Assembly (NCBI GenBank): GCA_035550315.1
Contig: DASZPL010000103.1
Span: 1-30,523, forward strand
DNA from: DASZPL01 sp035550315
GTDB lineage: Bacteria; Actinomycetota; Actinomycetes; JAFAQI01
Length of the DNA: 30,523 nucleotides
Direction of reading: 5' to 3'
In this document: positions 1 through 7,393 of the stretch, piece by piece
How positions within the stretch are numbered: the stretch's first letter is position 1
Layout of the letters: the number at the start of each line of letters is the position of its first letter
The notes under the pieces: generated by a model
Database searches by the model: none
What the model saw: the letters and a program-made list of their open reading frames with translations, nothing else
What the model was told of the DNA's origin: nothing
Made by a program: the position numbers and the translations under genes

Positions 1-80
1 GTGGGGTTGCCGATCAGCGCCGTACGTAGGTCGGCCGGAAGCTTGTGCACCACCCCGCCGGGCAGCCGCTGGGTCGCCAC
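1..80 (-). CDS. YdeI/OmpD-associated-like protein, N-terminal fragment (runs off left edge)
   Basis: Reading the minus strand from a GTG at 80, an open frame runs off the left edge after 26 codons. The peptide contains HKLPADLRTALIGNP, which resembles the conserved 'lPaDLr.aL..np' segment near the start of YdeI/bacteriocin-protection-like proteins. The start lies 4 nt after the TGA of the oxidoreductase gene at 85, so the two are probably co-transcribed. The match rests on very few residues. The competing plus-strand frame over this stretch has no recognisable content. Function in this organism is unknown. Confidence 0.45.
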   Translation of the reverse strand, partial: MATQRLPGGVVHKLPADLRTALIGNP

Positions 81-84
81 GTCA

Positions 85-1113
85 TCACGCTACCGAGCCA
101 AATTCAGACTCGGGCCGCATGGTGACGGCATCGATCGTTGCCGCAATGGCTGCTTCGGGAAGGCCGAATGGTGCGACCAGCGCAACCGAGTCGGCATGTG
201 CTAGCCAACGCCGCACTAGGTCGGGAGCGTTGTCGTAGGTCCCGAACAGCAGCACGTCCTCCGCCAACCGCGTCGCCTTCTCGGGAAGAGTCGGATGCCG
301 CGGGTCCGTATTGGCTTCGAGGAGCGCGTCCAGCTCGGGCTGGTAGCCATGCGCTCGCAGCACCTTCGGATAGACCGGGCCCATCCGCGTGGTGTAAGTC
401 ACCAGCCAGCGGGCGGCAATCGCGCGAGCGCCGGCTTCATCTTCGGCCAGCGCCACCGGCACACCCGCGCTGACGGCCGGCAGTGATGGGCGCCTCTGGT
501 CGCTCGCGCCGGCAGCGAGCAGTTCTCGCCCGGCGTCGAGGCCAGCCGGCGGCAGCAGGAACGGTATCCACTCGTCGGCCAGCGCGCCGGTCAGCCGAAT
601 GCTCGCCGGCGTAATCGAAGCCACGCCGATCGGCACCGGCACTTCCGGCGGGCAGCCGAGTTGGAGCGGCCGCGATCCGTCCGCCGGGTCCGGCAGCCGC
701 TCGCCGCGCAACAGGGCGCCCACCGCGACCAAGGTGCGCCGCAGCCGGTCGAGCGGCGCCTGCCACGGTTGGCCGTGAAACCCCTCGGTGATCGGCTGCG
801 TGCTGGCACCTAGTCCGAGGGCGAAGCGACCGCCGGACGATCGTTGCAGCTCGGCTGCGGTAAGCGCCAGCGTCGCCGGCGTGCGGCTCCACACCGACAG
901 CACCCCGGACCGGAGTTCGATGCGACGGGTTTGCTGCGCGAGCCGCGCCAGCACGATCGGTGCCGCCAGGCTCATCGCCTCCGCGACCGACACGAAAGCC
1001 AGGCCGCGCAACTCGGCGTGAGCGGCGACCCGGTCGATCACGTCGACCCGGTCCTCGAACGGCGTGAAGCCAACGCCGAGGCGACTGGCAATGTCTGAAC
1101 TCTGGGTCCCCAC
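85..1113 (-). CDS. LLM-class (luciferase-like) F420/flavin-dependent oxidoreductase
   Basis: A 342-residue protein with the bacterial luciferase-like TIM-barrel pattern. The N-terminal strand leads into GVGFTPFEDR; residues around 90-105 read SGGRFALGLGAS, the hallmark 'GR..lGlGaG' strand-loop of this superfamily; a later segment has GALADEWIPFLLPP. Members use reduced F420 or FMN to oxidise or reduce small organic substrates in the cytoplasm; the substrate cannot be read here. Length is normal for the family. The start is a GTG without a clear Shine-Dalgarno site. It lies 50 bp downstream of the small ORF at 1164-1349 and just upstream of the YdeI-like fragment, all on the minus strand, so a three-gene unit is possible. 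Confidence 0.85.
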   Translation of the reverse strand: MGTQSSDIASRLGVGFTPFEDRVDVIDRVAAHAELRGLAFVSVAEAMSLAAPIVLARLAQQTRRIELRSGVLSVWSRTPATLALTAAELQRSSGGRFALGLGASTQPITEGFHGQPWQAPLDRLRRTLVAVGALLRGERLPDPADGSRPLQLGCPPEVPVPIGVASITPASIRLTGALADEWIPFLLPPAGLDAGRELLAAGASDQRRPSLPAVSAGVPVALAEDEAGARAIAARWLVTYTTRMGPVYPKVLRAHGYQPELDALLEANTDPRHPTLPEKATRLAEDVLLFGTYDNAPDLVRRWLAHADSVALVAPFGLPEAAIAATIDAVTMRPESEFGSVA

Positions 1114-1163
1114 GAGGACCGATCACGGCCAACATCGCCGACCGGTTCAGTGCGATTTGCCGC

Positions 1164-1349
1164 TCACGGTTCGTCCGCGGGAACCTCGGATTCGTCGAAG
1201 TCGGGAGCGTACGGGCCGAGGCGACGACGCTGGATGTACCACCTGCTCCAACGGATCGGGTGCCGCAACGCGCGGCGGTCGAGCGCGCCGCCGCGGAACC
1301 AGCTGACTGGGATGCCGAGGACGCGCTGCTCGGTCGGATCGGTCCGCAC
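1164..1349 (-). CDS. Small hypothetical protein (61 aa), basic, Trp/Arg-rich
   Basis: GTG-initiated frame of 61 codons on the minus strand, bounded upstream by an in-frame TAG at 1367-1365. It encodes a basic, Trp-containing peptide (VSWFRGG, RWSRWYIQRRRLGPY) with an acidic tail (DFDESEVPADEP). The contrast of basic core and acidic tail, and G/C-ending codons typical of its neighbours, favour a real gene over a shadow. No signal peptide or membrane segment is seen and I do not recognise the family. It would be the first gene of a minus-strand unit with the oxidoreductase at 85-1113. Overlapping plus-strand frames look like low-complexity Arg/Ala shadows. Confidence 0.45.
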   Translation of the reverse strand: MRTDPTEQRVLGIPVSWFRGGALDRRALRHPIRWSRWYIQRRRLGPYAPDFDESEVPADEP

Positions 1350-1416
1350 GAGCCGGCGGCCGTCCTAGTTTGTACCCATCTGATGCAAGGTGTCCGAAAT
1401 TGTCGGTGGTGGGTCG

Positions 1417-1422
1417 TAGGTT
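1417..1422 (+). promoter_or_regulatory. Candidate -10 element (TAGGTT) for a leaderless DUF222 transcript
   Basis: TAGGTT ends 6 nt before the ATG at 1429, the spacing expected if transcription starts at or next to the initiation codon, as in actinobacterial leaderless mRNAs. No Shine-Dalgarno sequence precedes the ATG, which fits. No convincing -35 hexamer is present at 17 bp. Confidence 0.3.
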
Positions 1423-1428
1423 CGGATC

Positions 1429-2793
1429 ATGGGTCGGACAGTGGCCGCGCCGCTCGCGGCATCAGACATCGGTACGCCGGTGTTCGACACGTCCGACCCG
1501 ATCGTCTTCGCGTCGTACCCGCCGGATCAAGTGCCGGCCGACGACGACTCCCTCAAGTCCCAGTGGTCGCCAGCGACGACGCTCGACTGGGTAGCCGACG
1601 GGCCGGCCGGTCCGATGGCGATCAACCTGCTGTCGGCGATCCGACCCGAGATGTTGGACAGCTTCGACCGGGTGCGGCTGCTGCGGGCGTGGCAACGACA
1701 GGTGGCGTTCTGCGAGGCGATGGTGCTGCAGGCGACGCAGGGCATCGTCGACGACGCCTTCGACCCGCGGTTCGTCGGTGACGAGGTCGCGGCGGCCGCG
1801 CGGATCAGCCGCCCGGCAGCGGATCGCAAGATCCTGCTCTGCCGGCGGCTGACCGCGGTGCTGACCGAGACCGCGGCCGCGCTGTGCCGAGGTGACGTCA
1901 GCTACCTGCAGGCGCTGGCCATCCACGAGGAGACCCAGTCGCTGCCTCCCGATCTCGCCCGTCAGGTCGAGGCGAAGTGCTTGCGGAGCGCGGGCGCGAA
2001 GACGGTCGGCAAGTTGCGCGCGGCCTTGCGCAAGGCGGTCGCGGCCATCGACCCGGACGGATACGCGGAGCGTCACGCGGCCCGCCGCGCCAGCATCGAC
2101 GTGTCGGTGCTGGACACCGGCGACGGCTTCAGCCTGCTGTCCGCCGAGATGGCCGCGCCGGATGCTGCGACCGTGAAGACCGCCGTCGACGCGTGGGCTG
2201 ACGCCCATCGGGTGCAGCATCCAGACCTGACCGTTGGGCAGCGCCGGGCCGCCGCCCTGGTCGAGTGGGCGCGGCAATACCTCGCCGATCCAACCTGCCC
2301 GACCTATCAGGGCCGGCCGGCGAACGTCGACGTCGTCATCGACCTGCCGACACTGCTCGGGCTCGCCGACCACCCGGGCGAAGTCATCGGGTACGGCGTG
2401 ATCCCGGCGGATGTCGCACGCGCGATTGCCGCCGACGGCGAATGGCGGCGCCTCGTCACCGACCCGCAGACCGGCCACCTACTCGACTGCGGACGGCGTC
2501 GCTACCGGCCGACGCAGCGGCTCCGCGAGTTCCTGCTCGCCCGCGAGCGGGTGAGCAGCTTTCCCGGCTCGGCCGTGCCGGCCCCGCGGTGCGACCTTGA
2601 CCATGCGGTCGCCTGGGAGCGTGGCGGGCGCACCGACCGCGACAACCTCGGGCCGTTCGACCGCCGGAGCCACCGCGCCAAGACCCACGGCGACTGGCAG
2701 GTGCACCGCGACACCGTGGGTGCAACGATCTGGCGAAGCCCGACCGGCCATCGCTACCGGATCGAACCCCACGACTACCGCCTCGGCCCGTAG
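1429..2793 (+). CDS. DUF222 / 13E12-repeat family protein with degenerate HNH domain
   Basis: A 454-residue protein with the layout of actinobacterial DUF222 (13E12) proteins: an alpha-helical DUF222 region at about residues 65-345 and a C-terminal HNH nuclease-like domain at about 365-425. The HNH core keeps DLDH (389-392), the Asn of DNL (406) and His 415/420. The usual zinc-ligand positions look lost: the normal C-x-F-P-G-C reads S-S-F-P-G-S (376-381), and the normal LCRRHH reads FDRRSH (410-415). Only Cys388 remains. The protein may therefore be an inactive or altered nuclease. These genes are multicopy in many actinobacteria and of unclear function. Its last 19 bp overlap the convergent DUF3099 gene. 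The ATG start follows a possible leaderless promoter. Confidence 0.88.
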   Translation: MGRTVAAPLAASDIGTPVFDTSDPIVFASYPPDQVPADDDSLKSQWSPATTLDWVADGPAGPMAINLLSAIRPEMLDSFDRVRLLRAWQRQVAFCEAMVLQATQGIVDDAFDPRFVGDEVAAAARISRPAADRKILLCRRLTAVLTETAAALCRGDVSYLQALAIHEETQSLPPDLARQVEAKCLRSAGAKTVGKLRAALRKAVAAIDPDGYAERHAARRASIDVSVLDTGDGFSLLSAEMAAPDAATVKTAVDAWADAHRVQHPDLTVGQRRAAALVEWARQYLADPTCPTYQGRPANVDVVIDLPTLLGLADHPGEVIGYGVIPADVARAIAADGEWRRLVTDPQTGHLLDCGRRRYRPTQRLREFLLARERVSSFPGSAVPAPRCDLDHAVAWERGGRTDRDNLGPFDRRSHRAKTHGDWQVHRDTVGATIWRSPTGHRYRIEPHDYRLGP

Positions 2794-3038
2794 TCGCCGG
2801 TCCCGCCGCCTCGTCCCGGCGGGTTGGCGATCATCACGGCGAGCGGCGGGATCACCATCGCGACCACCGACATCGCGATCGCGGCGGTCACCGAAAACAG
2901 CCGCACGACCAGCCACGCCAGCGTGATCAGGGTCAGGCAGCTGCCCATCATCACGAAGTAGAGGCGCCGGCGTCCCACGGGTTCATCCTGCCCGCGGCGC
3001 GAGCGATGATCCGGCGCCGCGGCAGCCGTCGTACCCAT
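2775..3038 (-). CDS. DUF3099 family small membrane protein
   Basis: An 87-residue protein with a charged N-terminus followed by a hydrophobic stretch at about 28-72 that can form two membrane helices (core YFVMMGSCLTLITLAW, then a second segment ending PPLAVMIANPPG). This two-helix arrangement with the RRRLYF lead-in matches DUF3099, a small actinobacterial membrane family of unknown function. Its ATG abuts the ATG of the divergent SnoaL-like gene (CATATG at 3036-3041). If that spacing seems too tight, an internal GTG before GRRRLYF is an alternative start. Its 3' end overlaps the DUF222 gene by 19 bp. No role can be assigned. Confidence 0.8.
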   Translation of the reverse strand: MGTTAAAAPDHRSRRGQDEPVGRRRLYFVMMGSCLTLITLAWLVVRLFSVTAAIAMSVVAMVIPPLAVMIANPPGRGGGTGDYGPRR

Positions 3039-3386
3039 ATGCCGAGATCAACCGTCGACATCGTCAGAGCCGCGTTTGCCGCCTATCGGGCGCAGGATCG
3101 CGCAGCGGCCGAGCCGCTCTACGCCGCGGACTTCACGTTCACCAGCCCGCAGGACGACCACATCGACAAGGCGGCGTTCTTCGAGATCTGCTTCCCGACC
3201 GCAGCGCGCGCCGTGCGCCAGGACATGCTCGCAGTCACGCCGGCGTCCGATGAGCTGGTGCTCGTCTACTACGAGTACGAGCTGCAGACCGGCGCAGTGC
3301 ACCGCAACGTCGAGGCGATCACCATCCGAGACGAGCAGATCCATGAGGTGCAGGTCTTCTTCGGCGGCGCCGTGACGAACGGCTAG
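3039..3386 (+). CDS. SnoaL-like / NTF2-fold protein
   Basis: A 115-residue protein from the ATG at 3039. The pattern STVDIVRAAFAAYRAQD..AAEPLYAADFTFTSP is the helix-helix-strand opening of SnoaL-like polyketide-cyclase/NTF2-fold proteins, and the C-terminus RNVEAITIRDEQIHEVQVFFG gives the closing beta strands. Such proteins are small cytoplasmic cone-shaped folds serving as cyclases, isomerases or orphan ligand binders; none can be chosen here. An upstream start at 3006 would add an Arg-rich extension lying inside the divergent DUF3099 gene, so 3039 is preferred. The TAG stop shares CTAG with the convergent DUF2269-like gene. Confidence 0.82.
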   Translation: MPRSTVDIVRAAFAAYRAQDRAAAEPLYAADFTFTSPQDDHIDKAAFFEICFPTAARAVRQDMLAVTPASDELVLVYYEYELQTGAVHRNVEAITIRDEQIHEVQVFFGGAVTNG

Positions 3387-4006
3387 GGAGCAGCGGACTC
3401 CGTCGCCGCGCCGGCCTGCGCCGGGATCGCGGCCGGCGCGGCGGCGGGAGCGCGCAGCGTGAGCCGGGCCAGCAATAGAGAGGCGGCCGTGGCGGCGAGC
3501 GTTGCGATCAACGTGTCGGTCGTGCCGGGACGGTTGCTCATCAAGTAGAGGAACACCGCGATCTGGCAACCGCCGAACATCGCGACGTGACTGAGCACCG
3601 GATCCCGCCGCATCCGGTCGATCTCGGCCGGGATCGGCCCGTCCGGGACCTCTTTGACGGCCTCATGCAGCTTCGCGACGCGCTTGCTCTCGATGCCCGG
3701 GCCGATGATCGACATCACGCCGAAGATGACGTACGACGCGAGCAACCACGAGCTGGTCCAGACCGGGCCTTGGCTGCTGTCGCGCTGCGACACCAGGTAG
3801 AGCCCGGCGCCGAGGATCAGCAGCTGCGCGGGACCGATCAGCCGCTCGGCGTACGGCGCCAGCCCGACTGCTGCCCGGACGCCGGCGACATCGACGGCGC
3901 GCTGCGCCACGACCAGGCCGCCGATGGAGAACGCGACGCCGGTGATCAGCAAGCCGACGCCGAAGAGGTGAACGAACAGGACCAGATGTTCCATGTCTTC
4001 CCCCAT
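3383..4006 (-). CDS. DUF2269-like integral membrane protein
   Basis: A 207-residue protein with four to five hydrophobic segments: about 6-30 (LVLFVHLFGVGLLITG), 58-75, 84-103, 140-155 and 163-180, with an Ala/Pro-rich tail. The N-terminal 'hlhlhgv' helix and overall arrangement resemble DUF2269 membrane proteins, whose role is unknown. The ATG at 4006 lacks a ribosome site; a second ATG at 3994 is preceded by GGGGGA a few bases upstream and may be the true start, removing four residues. It lies 72 bp downstream of the codirectional nitronate monooxygenase. Family assignment is moderate, membrane location firm. Confidence 0.7.
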   Translation of the reverse strand: MGEDMEHLVLFVHLFGVGLLITGVAFSIGGLVVAQRAVDVAGVRAAVGLAPYAERLIGPAQLLILGAGLYLVSQRDSSQGPVWTSSWLLASYVIFGVMSIIGPGIESKRVAKLHEAVKEVPDGPIPAEIDRMRRDPVLSHVAMFGGCQIAVFLYLMSNRPGTTDTLIATLAATAASLLLARLTLRAPAAAPAAIPAQAGAATESAAP

Positions 4007-4078
4007 GTTGTGGACCCGCTCAAGCGGTGGCCAAAACGTAGATCAGCGACGGTTGCCGGACAAGCCTGCCGCGCGGTT

Positions 4079-5026
4079 TTAGCTCAGCCGGCTGACCAGG
4101 TCGGCGACCACGTCGGCGGCGGGCTGCACGTGCGTGACAAGGCCGACCCCGCTGCCGGCGTAGAGCGCCATCGCGTCGATGCGACCGCGGGTGGCGGCCG
4201 TCGGCGGCGACACGGCGTACTGCTCGACCGGCATCGACTGACCGGCGAACTCAACTTCTCCCGCCGGCTCGCCGTTGAGCCCGCGGGCCGCGGCGATGCA
4301 CGACGCGAGCACCCGGTGCGGCGCGTCCGGCCAGCCGCTGCCGAACGTCGTCGTCAACTCGGTGTCGGCCGCGGACGTCGCGTCGAGCAGGGCTTGCAGG
4401 TACGCCGGGTGCAGGTCGGCTTCCGGCGTCGCCAGGAAGCGGGTGCCGACCCGGACCGCGGCGGCGCCCGCCGCGAGCGCGGCGGCGACATCACTCGCCG
4501 CCACGATGCCGCCGGCGGTCACGACCGGCACGCTCACGGCGGCGAGGACGCCGTCGAGCAGCTCGGCGCGCGGCGTCGTAGCCCGCACGTGACCGCCGGC
4601 CTCGACGCCCTGCGCGACCACGAAGTCGCACCCGGCGTCCACCGCCGCCCGCGCTTCGTCGACCGACCCGACCTGCCACGCCACCAGCGCCTCGCCGCTG
4701 CTACGGGCGCGCTCGACCAACGACGGATCGGGATCCCGCCAGAAGACCTCGACGACCCGGAGCCGGCTCGCCGCCACCTCGAAATCGGGAAGGACGTGGT
4801 CGAGCCACGGGCCGAGGAAGCCCATGCCGAGCGCTCCGCCATGCGCCGCGTCGAGCGCCGCCGCGATGCTCGGCGCCACCGGCTCGGCGGCGATGCCCGA
4901 CAGCATGCCGAGACCGCCCGCGCCTGCTACCGCCCCCGCCAGCGCCGGCGTCGAGACGCCGCCCATCGTGGCGAGCTGCACCGGATGCCGGCAGCCGACC
5001 AACCGGGTGAACGCGGTCTCCACCAC
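4079..5026 (-). CDS. Nitronate monooxygenase (2-nitropropane dioxygenase-like)
   Basis: A 315-residue FMN-dependent TIM-barrel protein. The start RHPVQLATMGGVSTPALAGA and following GGLGMLSG are family signatures; AQGVEAGGH (138-146) carries the catalytic-type His146, and AGGI (171-174) and GTRF (194-197) form the FMN phosphate site. Class enzymes oxidise alkyl nitronates such as propionate-3-nitronate, detoxifying nitro compounds with O2, although many homologues act on unknown substrates. Length is normal. The start is GTG (a second GTG follows directly). It is divergent from the glycosidase-like gene at 5122 across 95 bp and may be co-transcribed with the DUF2269-like gene. Confidence 0.88.
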   Translation of the reverse strand: MVETAFTRLVGCRHPVQLATMGGVSTPALAGAVAGAGGLGMLSGIAAEPVAPSIAAALDAAHGGALGMGFLGPWLDHVLPDFEVAASRLRVVEVFWRDPDPSLVERARSSGEALVAWQVGSVDEARAAVDAGCDFVVAQGVEAGGHVRATTPRAELLDGVLAAVSVPVVTAGGIVAASDVAAALAAGAAAVRVGTRFLATPEADLHPAYLQALLDATSAADTELTTTFGSGWPDAPHRVLASCIAAARGLNGEPAGEVEFAGQSMPVEQYAVSPPTAATRGRIDAMALYAGSGVGLVTHVQPAADVVADLVSRLS

Positions 5027-5121
5027 GCCAGCCTGGCACCGACGGTCAGGCGCGGCTAACTCGGATGTGAGGCTTTGCCGATTCCGCTGCCGCCGTCGGC
5101 GCGGCTTGCCATCCTCTCCGC

Positions 5122-6375
5122 GTGCGACGGGGGGCGATCTCGACGGTGGGTGTTGTCGCGGGCGCGGCGGCCGTTGTGCTCGGTGCCGCTCCGACCCATC
5201 TCACCGCCGCGACCGCCCTGCTGCCGAAGTCGCCGTACAGCTTCTGCCCGGGACCAGAGAAGCTCGTCACGCCCCACACCCACTGGCACCACCATCGGCT
5301 GGCGCGCGGCGTGACGCTCGCCGAGACGACCGCCCACGACCGCCGCGGGCGGGTCGCCATCCACGTGCTGCGGATCGACCTGCGCAACCGCCGGCTCGAC
5401 GTGCGGCCGCTGCATCGCGGTCTGGCGACGCGCTACCGGCTGAACCACCTCGCCCATCACCGGCATCTGGTCGCCGCGACGAACGGGATGTACTTCAACC
5501 TGTACTGGGGCGCACCAAAGGTGCCGCTGATCGAGCATCGCCGACCGCTCGTGCTCTCGCGCCGCCACCTGCGGGTCGCCGGGATCGACATCCACGGCAC
5601 CGCCCGAAGCGCGCGGGTGTGGCTCGACGGGACGGTCGCCTCGCACGGCCGCCATCGGCCGCTGCAGGCGGTCAACGTCGTGGCGCCACCGACCGGGCTG
5701 ACCCTCTACACCCGAGCGTGGGGTGCGCACCGGGTGCCGCTGCCGGGCGACGCGCGCTCCCGCCGGCTGCGCAACGACCACTTCCGACCCGGCCTCGGCC
5801 GCCACCATCACCCGCCCCGGCACGGCGAGCTTCTGGTCGCCAGGGGCCGGCACGCGCGGCACTGGCTGGCGTCGCTACGGCACCGTGATCGGGTCACCGT
5901 GTCGCGACAGGTCCGGACCGACGGACAAGTTGCATTGCGGGAGGCGTACGGCGTCGGGACCCAGGTGGTCGCGAAGGCCGGCCAGGTCGGCCATCACCTC
6001 TACTGCCGGCGCGGCGAGATCTTCGCGGCCCGCACCACGATTGGCTGGAAGCGGCACGGCACGCGACTGCTGCTGGTCACCGTCGAAGGCAAGCGCGGCC
6101 GCCGGCAGCACGGCCTGGACGAGAACCAGATGTCCGGCCTGCTGGTGCAGCTCGGTGCCGAGCGCGCCTATGCACTCGACGGCGGCGGGTCGACCTCGCT
6201 GATCACCCGGATGCGCCGCCACCATCACCGGCTCTCGTCGCGCATCCAGCCGTCGTGGGGATTGCGGCCGATCCCCGTCGGCCTCGGCGTGTTCGCGCGG
6301 CGCCGGGCCTACCGTCCGCCCAGCCCGCAGGAGCAGCGTCGCGCGGTGCAAGCCGCGGACGGGTATCGCTGGTAG
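5122..6375 (+). CDS. Exported phosphodiester glycosidase (NAGPA-like) domain protein, His-rich
   Basis: A 417-residue protein with an N-terminal signal sequence (hydrophobic residues about 7-29). Conserved NAGPA/DUF2233 motifs are visible: NGMYFN (121-126), DENQMSGLL (333-341), DGGGSTSL (353-360) and the closing GLRPIPVGLGVF. The fold is that of N-acetylglucosamine-1-phosphodiester alpha-N-acetylglucosaminidase; bacterial members are extracytoplasmic and probably cut sugar-phosphodiester links in wall polymers or exopolysaccharide, but the substrate is unknown. Unusual are the high Arg/His content and clusters HTHWHHH (52-58), HHH (228-230) and HHH (367-369). The GTG start is chosen because it gives the signal peptide. 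Its TAG directly abuts the convergent crotonase stop. Confidence 0.82.
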   Translation: MRRGAISTVGVVAGAAAVVLGAAPTHLTAATALLPKSPYSFCPGPEKLVTPHTHWHHHRLARGVTLAETTAHDRRGRVAIHVLRIDLRNRRLDVRPLHRGLATRYRLNHLAHHRHLVAATNGMYFNLYWGAPKVPLIEHRRPLVLSRRHLRVAGIDIHGTARSARVWLDGTVASHGRHRPLQAVNVVAPPTGLTLYTRAWGAHRVPLPGDARSRRLRNDHFRPGLGRHHHPPRHGELLVARGRHARHWLASLRHRDRVTVSRQVRTDGQVALREAYGVGTQVVAKAGQVGHHLYCRRGEIFAARTTIGWKRHGTRLLLVTVEGKRGRRQHGLDENQMSGLLVQLGAERAYALDGGGSTSLITRMRRHHHRLSSRIQPSWGLRPIPVGLGVFARRRAYRPPSPQEQRRAVQAADGYRW

Positions 6376-7269
6376 CTACGGCTCGATGACGTTCGCCGGG
6401 TCGGGCTTGTCGTCCGGCCCGCCGGCGCTGTAGTCACCGAAGGGAGCGTCGCGGTCAGCGACGGCGGCGCTCACGCCGTCACGTTCGGCGCGCTCGACGA
6501 ACGCGCGCCCCTCGGGGATGTTGCGCATCAACCCGTCTAGCACCGGCCCGAGCATCTGCGTCGAGAACAGCCCCATGTTCTCGTAGGCCTGGTTGACCAT
6601 GAGCTTCATCGCGGCCAGCTGCGCCGCCGGCAGCGACGCCAGCTGCTGCGCGCGCTCCCGGACCGTCGCCTCGAGTCGGGCGAACGGCACCGCCTCGTTG
6701 ATCAGCTCGATGTCGGCCGCCTGCCGACCCGACAACGGCCGCCCGGTCAGCGCGTACTCCTTCGCCTTCGCCAGCCCGAGCCGGTAGATCCACATCCCGG
6801 AGAGATACGCACCCCACACCCGTGAGTACGGCGTACCGATCCGCGCATCCTCGCTGGCGATGACGAGGTCGGCGCACAACGCGAAGTCGCTGCCACCGCC
6901 GACGCACCAGCCGTGCACCTGCGCGATCACCGGCTTCGGCGATCGCCACACCGACATGAACTTCTGTGTCGGTGACAACGCCGGCGCGGTCGCCATCATG
7001 AAGTCCTTGCCCGGATCCCACTGCCCGTCGGTCATGAGTTGCTCGTCCCAGTGGTGGAAGCCCGCGCCGAAGTCGTAGCCGGCGCAGAACGATCGTCCAG
7101 CGCCGCGCAGGACGATCACCTTGACGGTGTCGTCGCGCACTGCTCCCTCGACCGCATCCTGCACCTCGTCCGGCATCGGCGGCACGATCGTGTTGAGCCG
7201 CTCCGGCCGGTTGAGGGTGATGGTCGCGATCGCGCCGGCGACGTCGTAACGAATCGTCTCGTAGCTCAT
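6376..7269 (-). CDS. Crotonase (enoyl-CoA hydratase/isomerase superfamily) with substituted catalytic positions
   Basis: A 297-residue crotonase-fold protein. ITLNRPERLN (17-26), SFCAGYDF (60-67, first oxyanion-hole region) and HGWCVGGGSD (119-128, second) are clear; the later ALTGRPLSGRQAADIELINEAVP helix matches the family. By alignment from memory with rat mitochondrial hydratase, Glu144 corresponds to Asp128 and Glu164 to Tyr148, so classical hydration through two glutamates is unlikely. Members with such changes include isomerases, hydrolases and dehalogenases acting on acyl-CoA thioesters in the cytoplasm. An insertion at about 68-100 follows the oxyanion loop. The gene is divergent from the exporter operon at 7394. 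The precise reaction is unknown. Confidence 0.87.
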   Translation of the reverse strand: MSYETIRYDVAGAIATITLNRPERLNTIVPPMPDEVQDAVEGAVRDDTVKVIVLRGAGRSFCAGYDFGAGFHHWDEQLMTDGQWDPGKDFMMATAPALSPTQKFMSVWRSPKPVIAQVHGWCVGGGSDFALCADLVIASEDARIGTPYSRVWGAYLSGMWIYRLGLAKAKEYALTGRPLSGRQAADIELINEAVPFARLEATVRERAQQLASLPAAQLAAMKLMVNQAYENMGLFSTQMLGPVLDGLMRNIPEGRAFVERAERDGVSAAVADRDAPFGDYSAGGPDDKPDPANVIEP

Positions 7270-7309
7270 TCACCGAGTCTGGCGGATGCGCCGGCCGTTC
7301 CGGTTGCCA

Positions 7310-7344
7310 GGAAACCTTCAGGTTTCCCTCATTTCGCACTCAGG
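7310..7344 (+). promoter_or_regulatory. Candidate OmpR/PhoP-family operator: 11-bp-spaced YTCA repeats plus an inverted repeat
   Basis: Three similar hexamers occur in one orientation at exact 11-bp steps: TTCAGG at 7317, CTCATT at 7328 and CTCAGG at 7339. OmpR/PhoB-family regulators bind direct repeats with one-turn spacing. The first repeat also sits in a perfect 8-bp inverted repeat, GGAAACCT-TC-AGGTTTCC (7310-7327). The block lies 50-84 bp before the GTG of the exporter operon, which itself encodes a PhoP-like regulator, so autoregulation is the natural inference. Confidence 0.5.
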
Positions 7345-7393
7345 GCAGTCGCCCACGCTGACGCGTCGTCGCATCTCGCAAGGAGAGCCACCC

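Noticed and set aside
3587..5059. 490-codon plus-strand open frame
   Set aside because: It lies antisense to the DUF2269-like and nitronate monooxygenase genes and encodes only Arg/Asp/Gly-rich low-complexity sequence, typical of GC-rich shadows.
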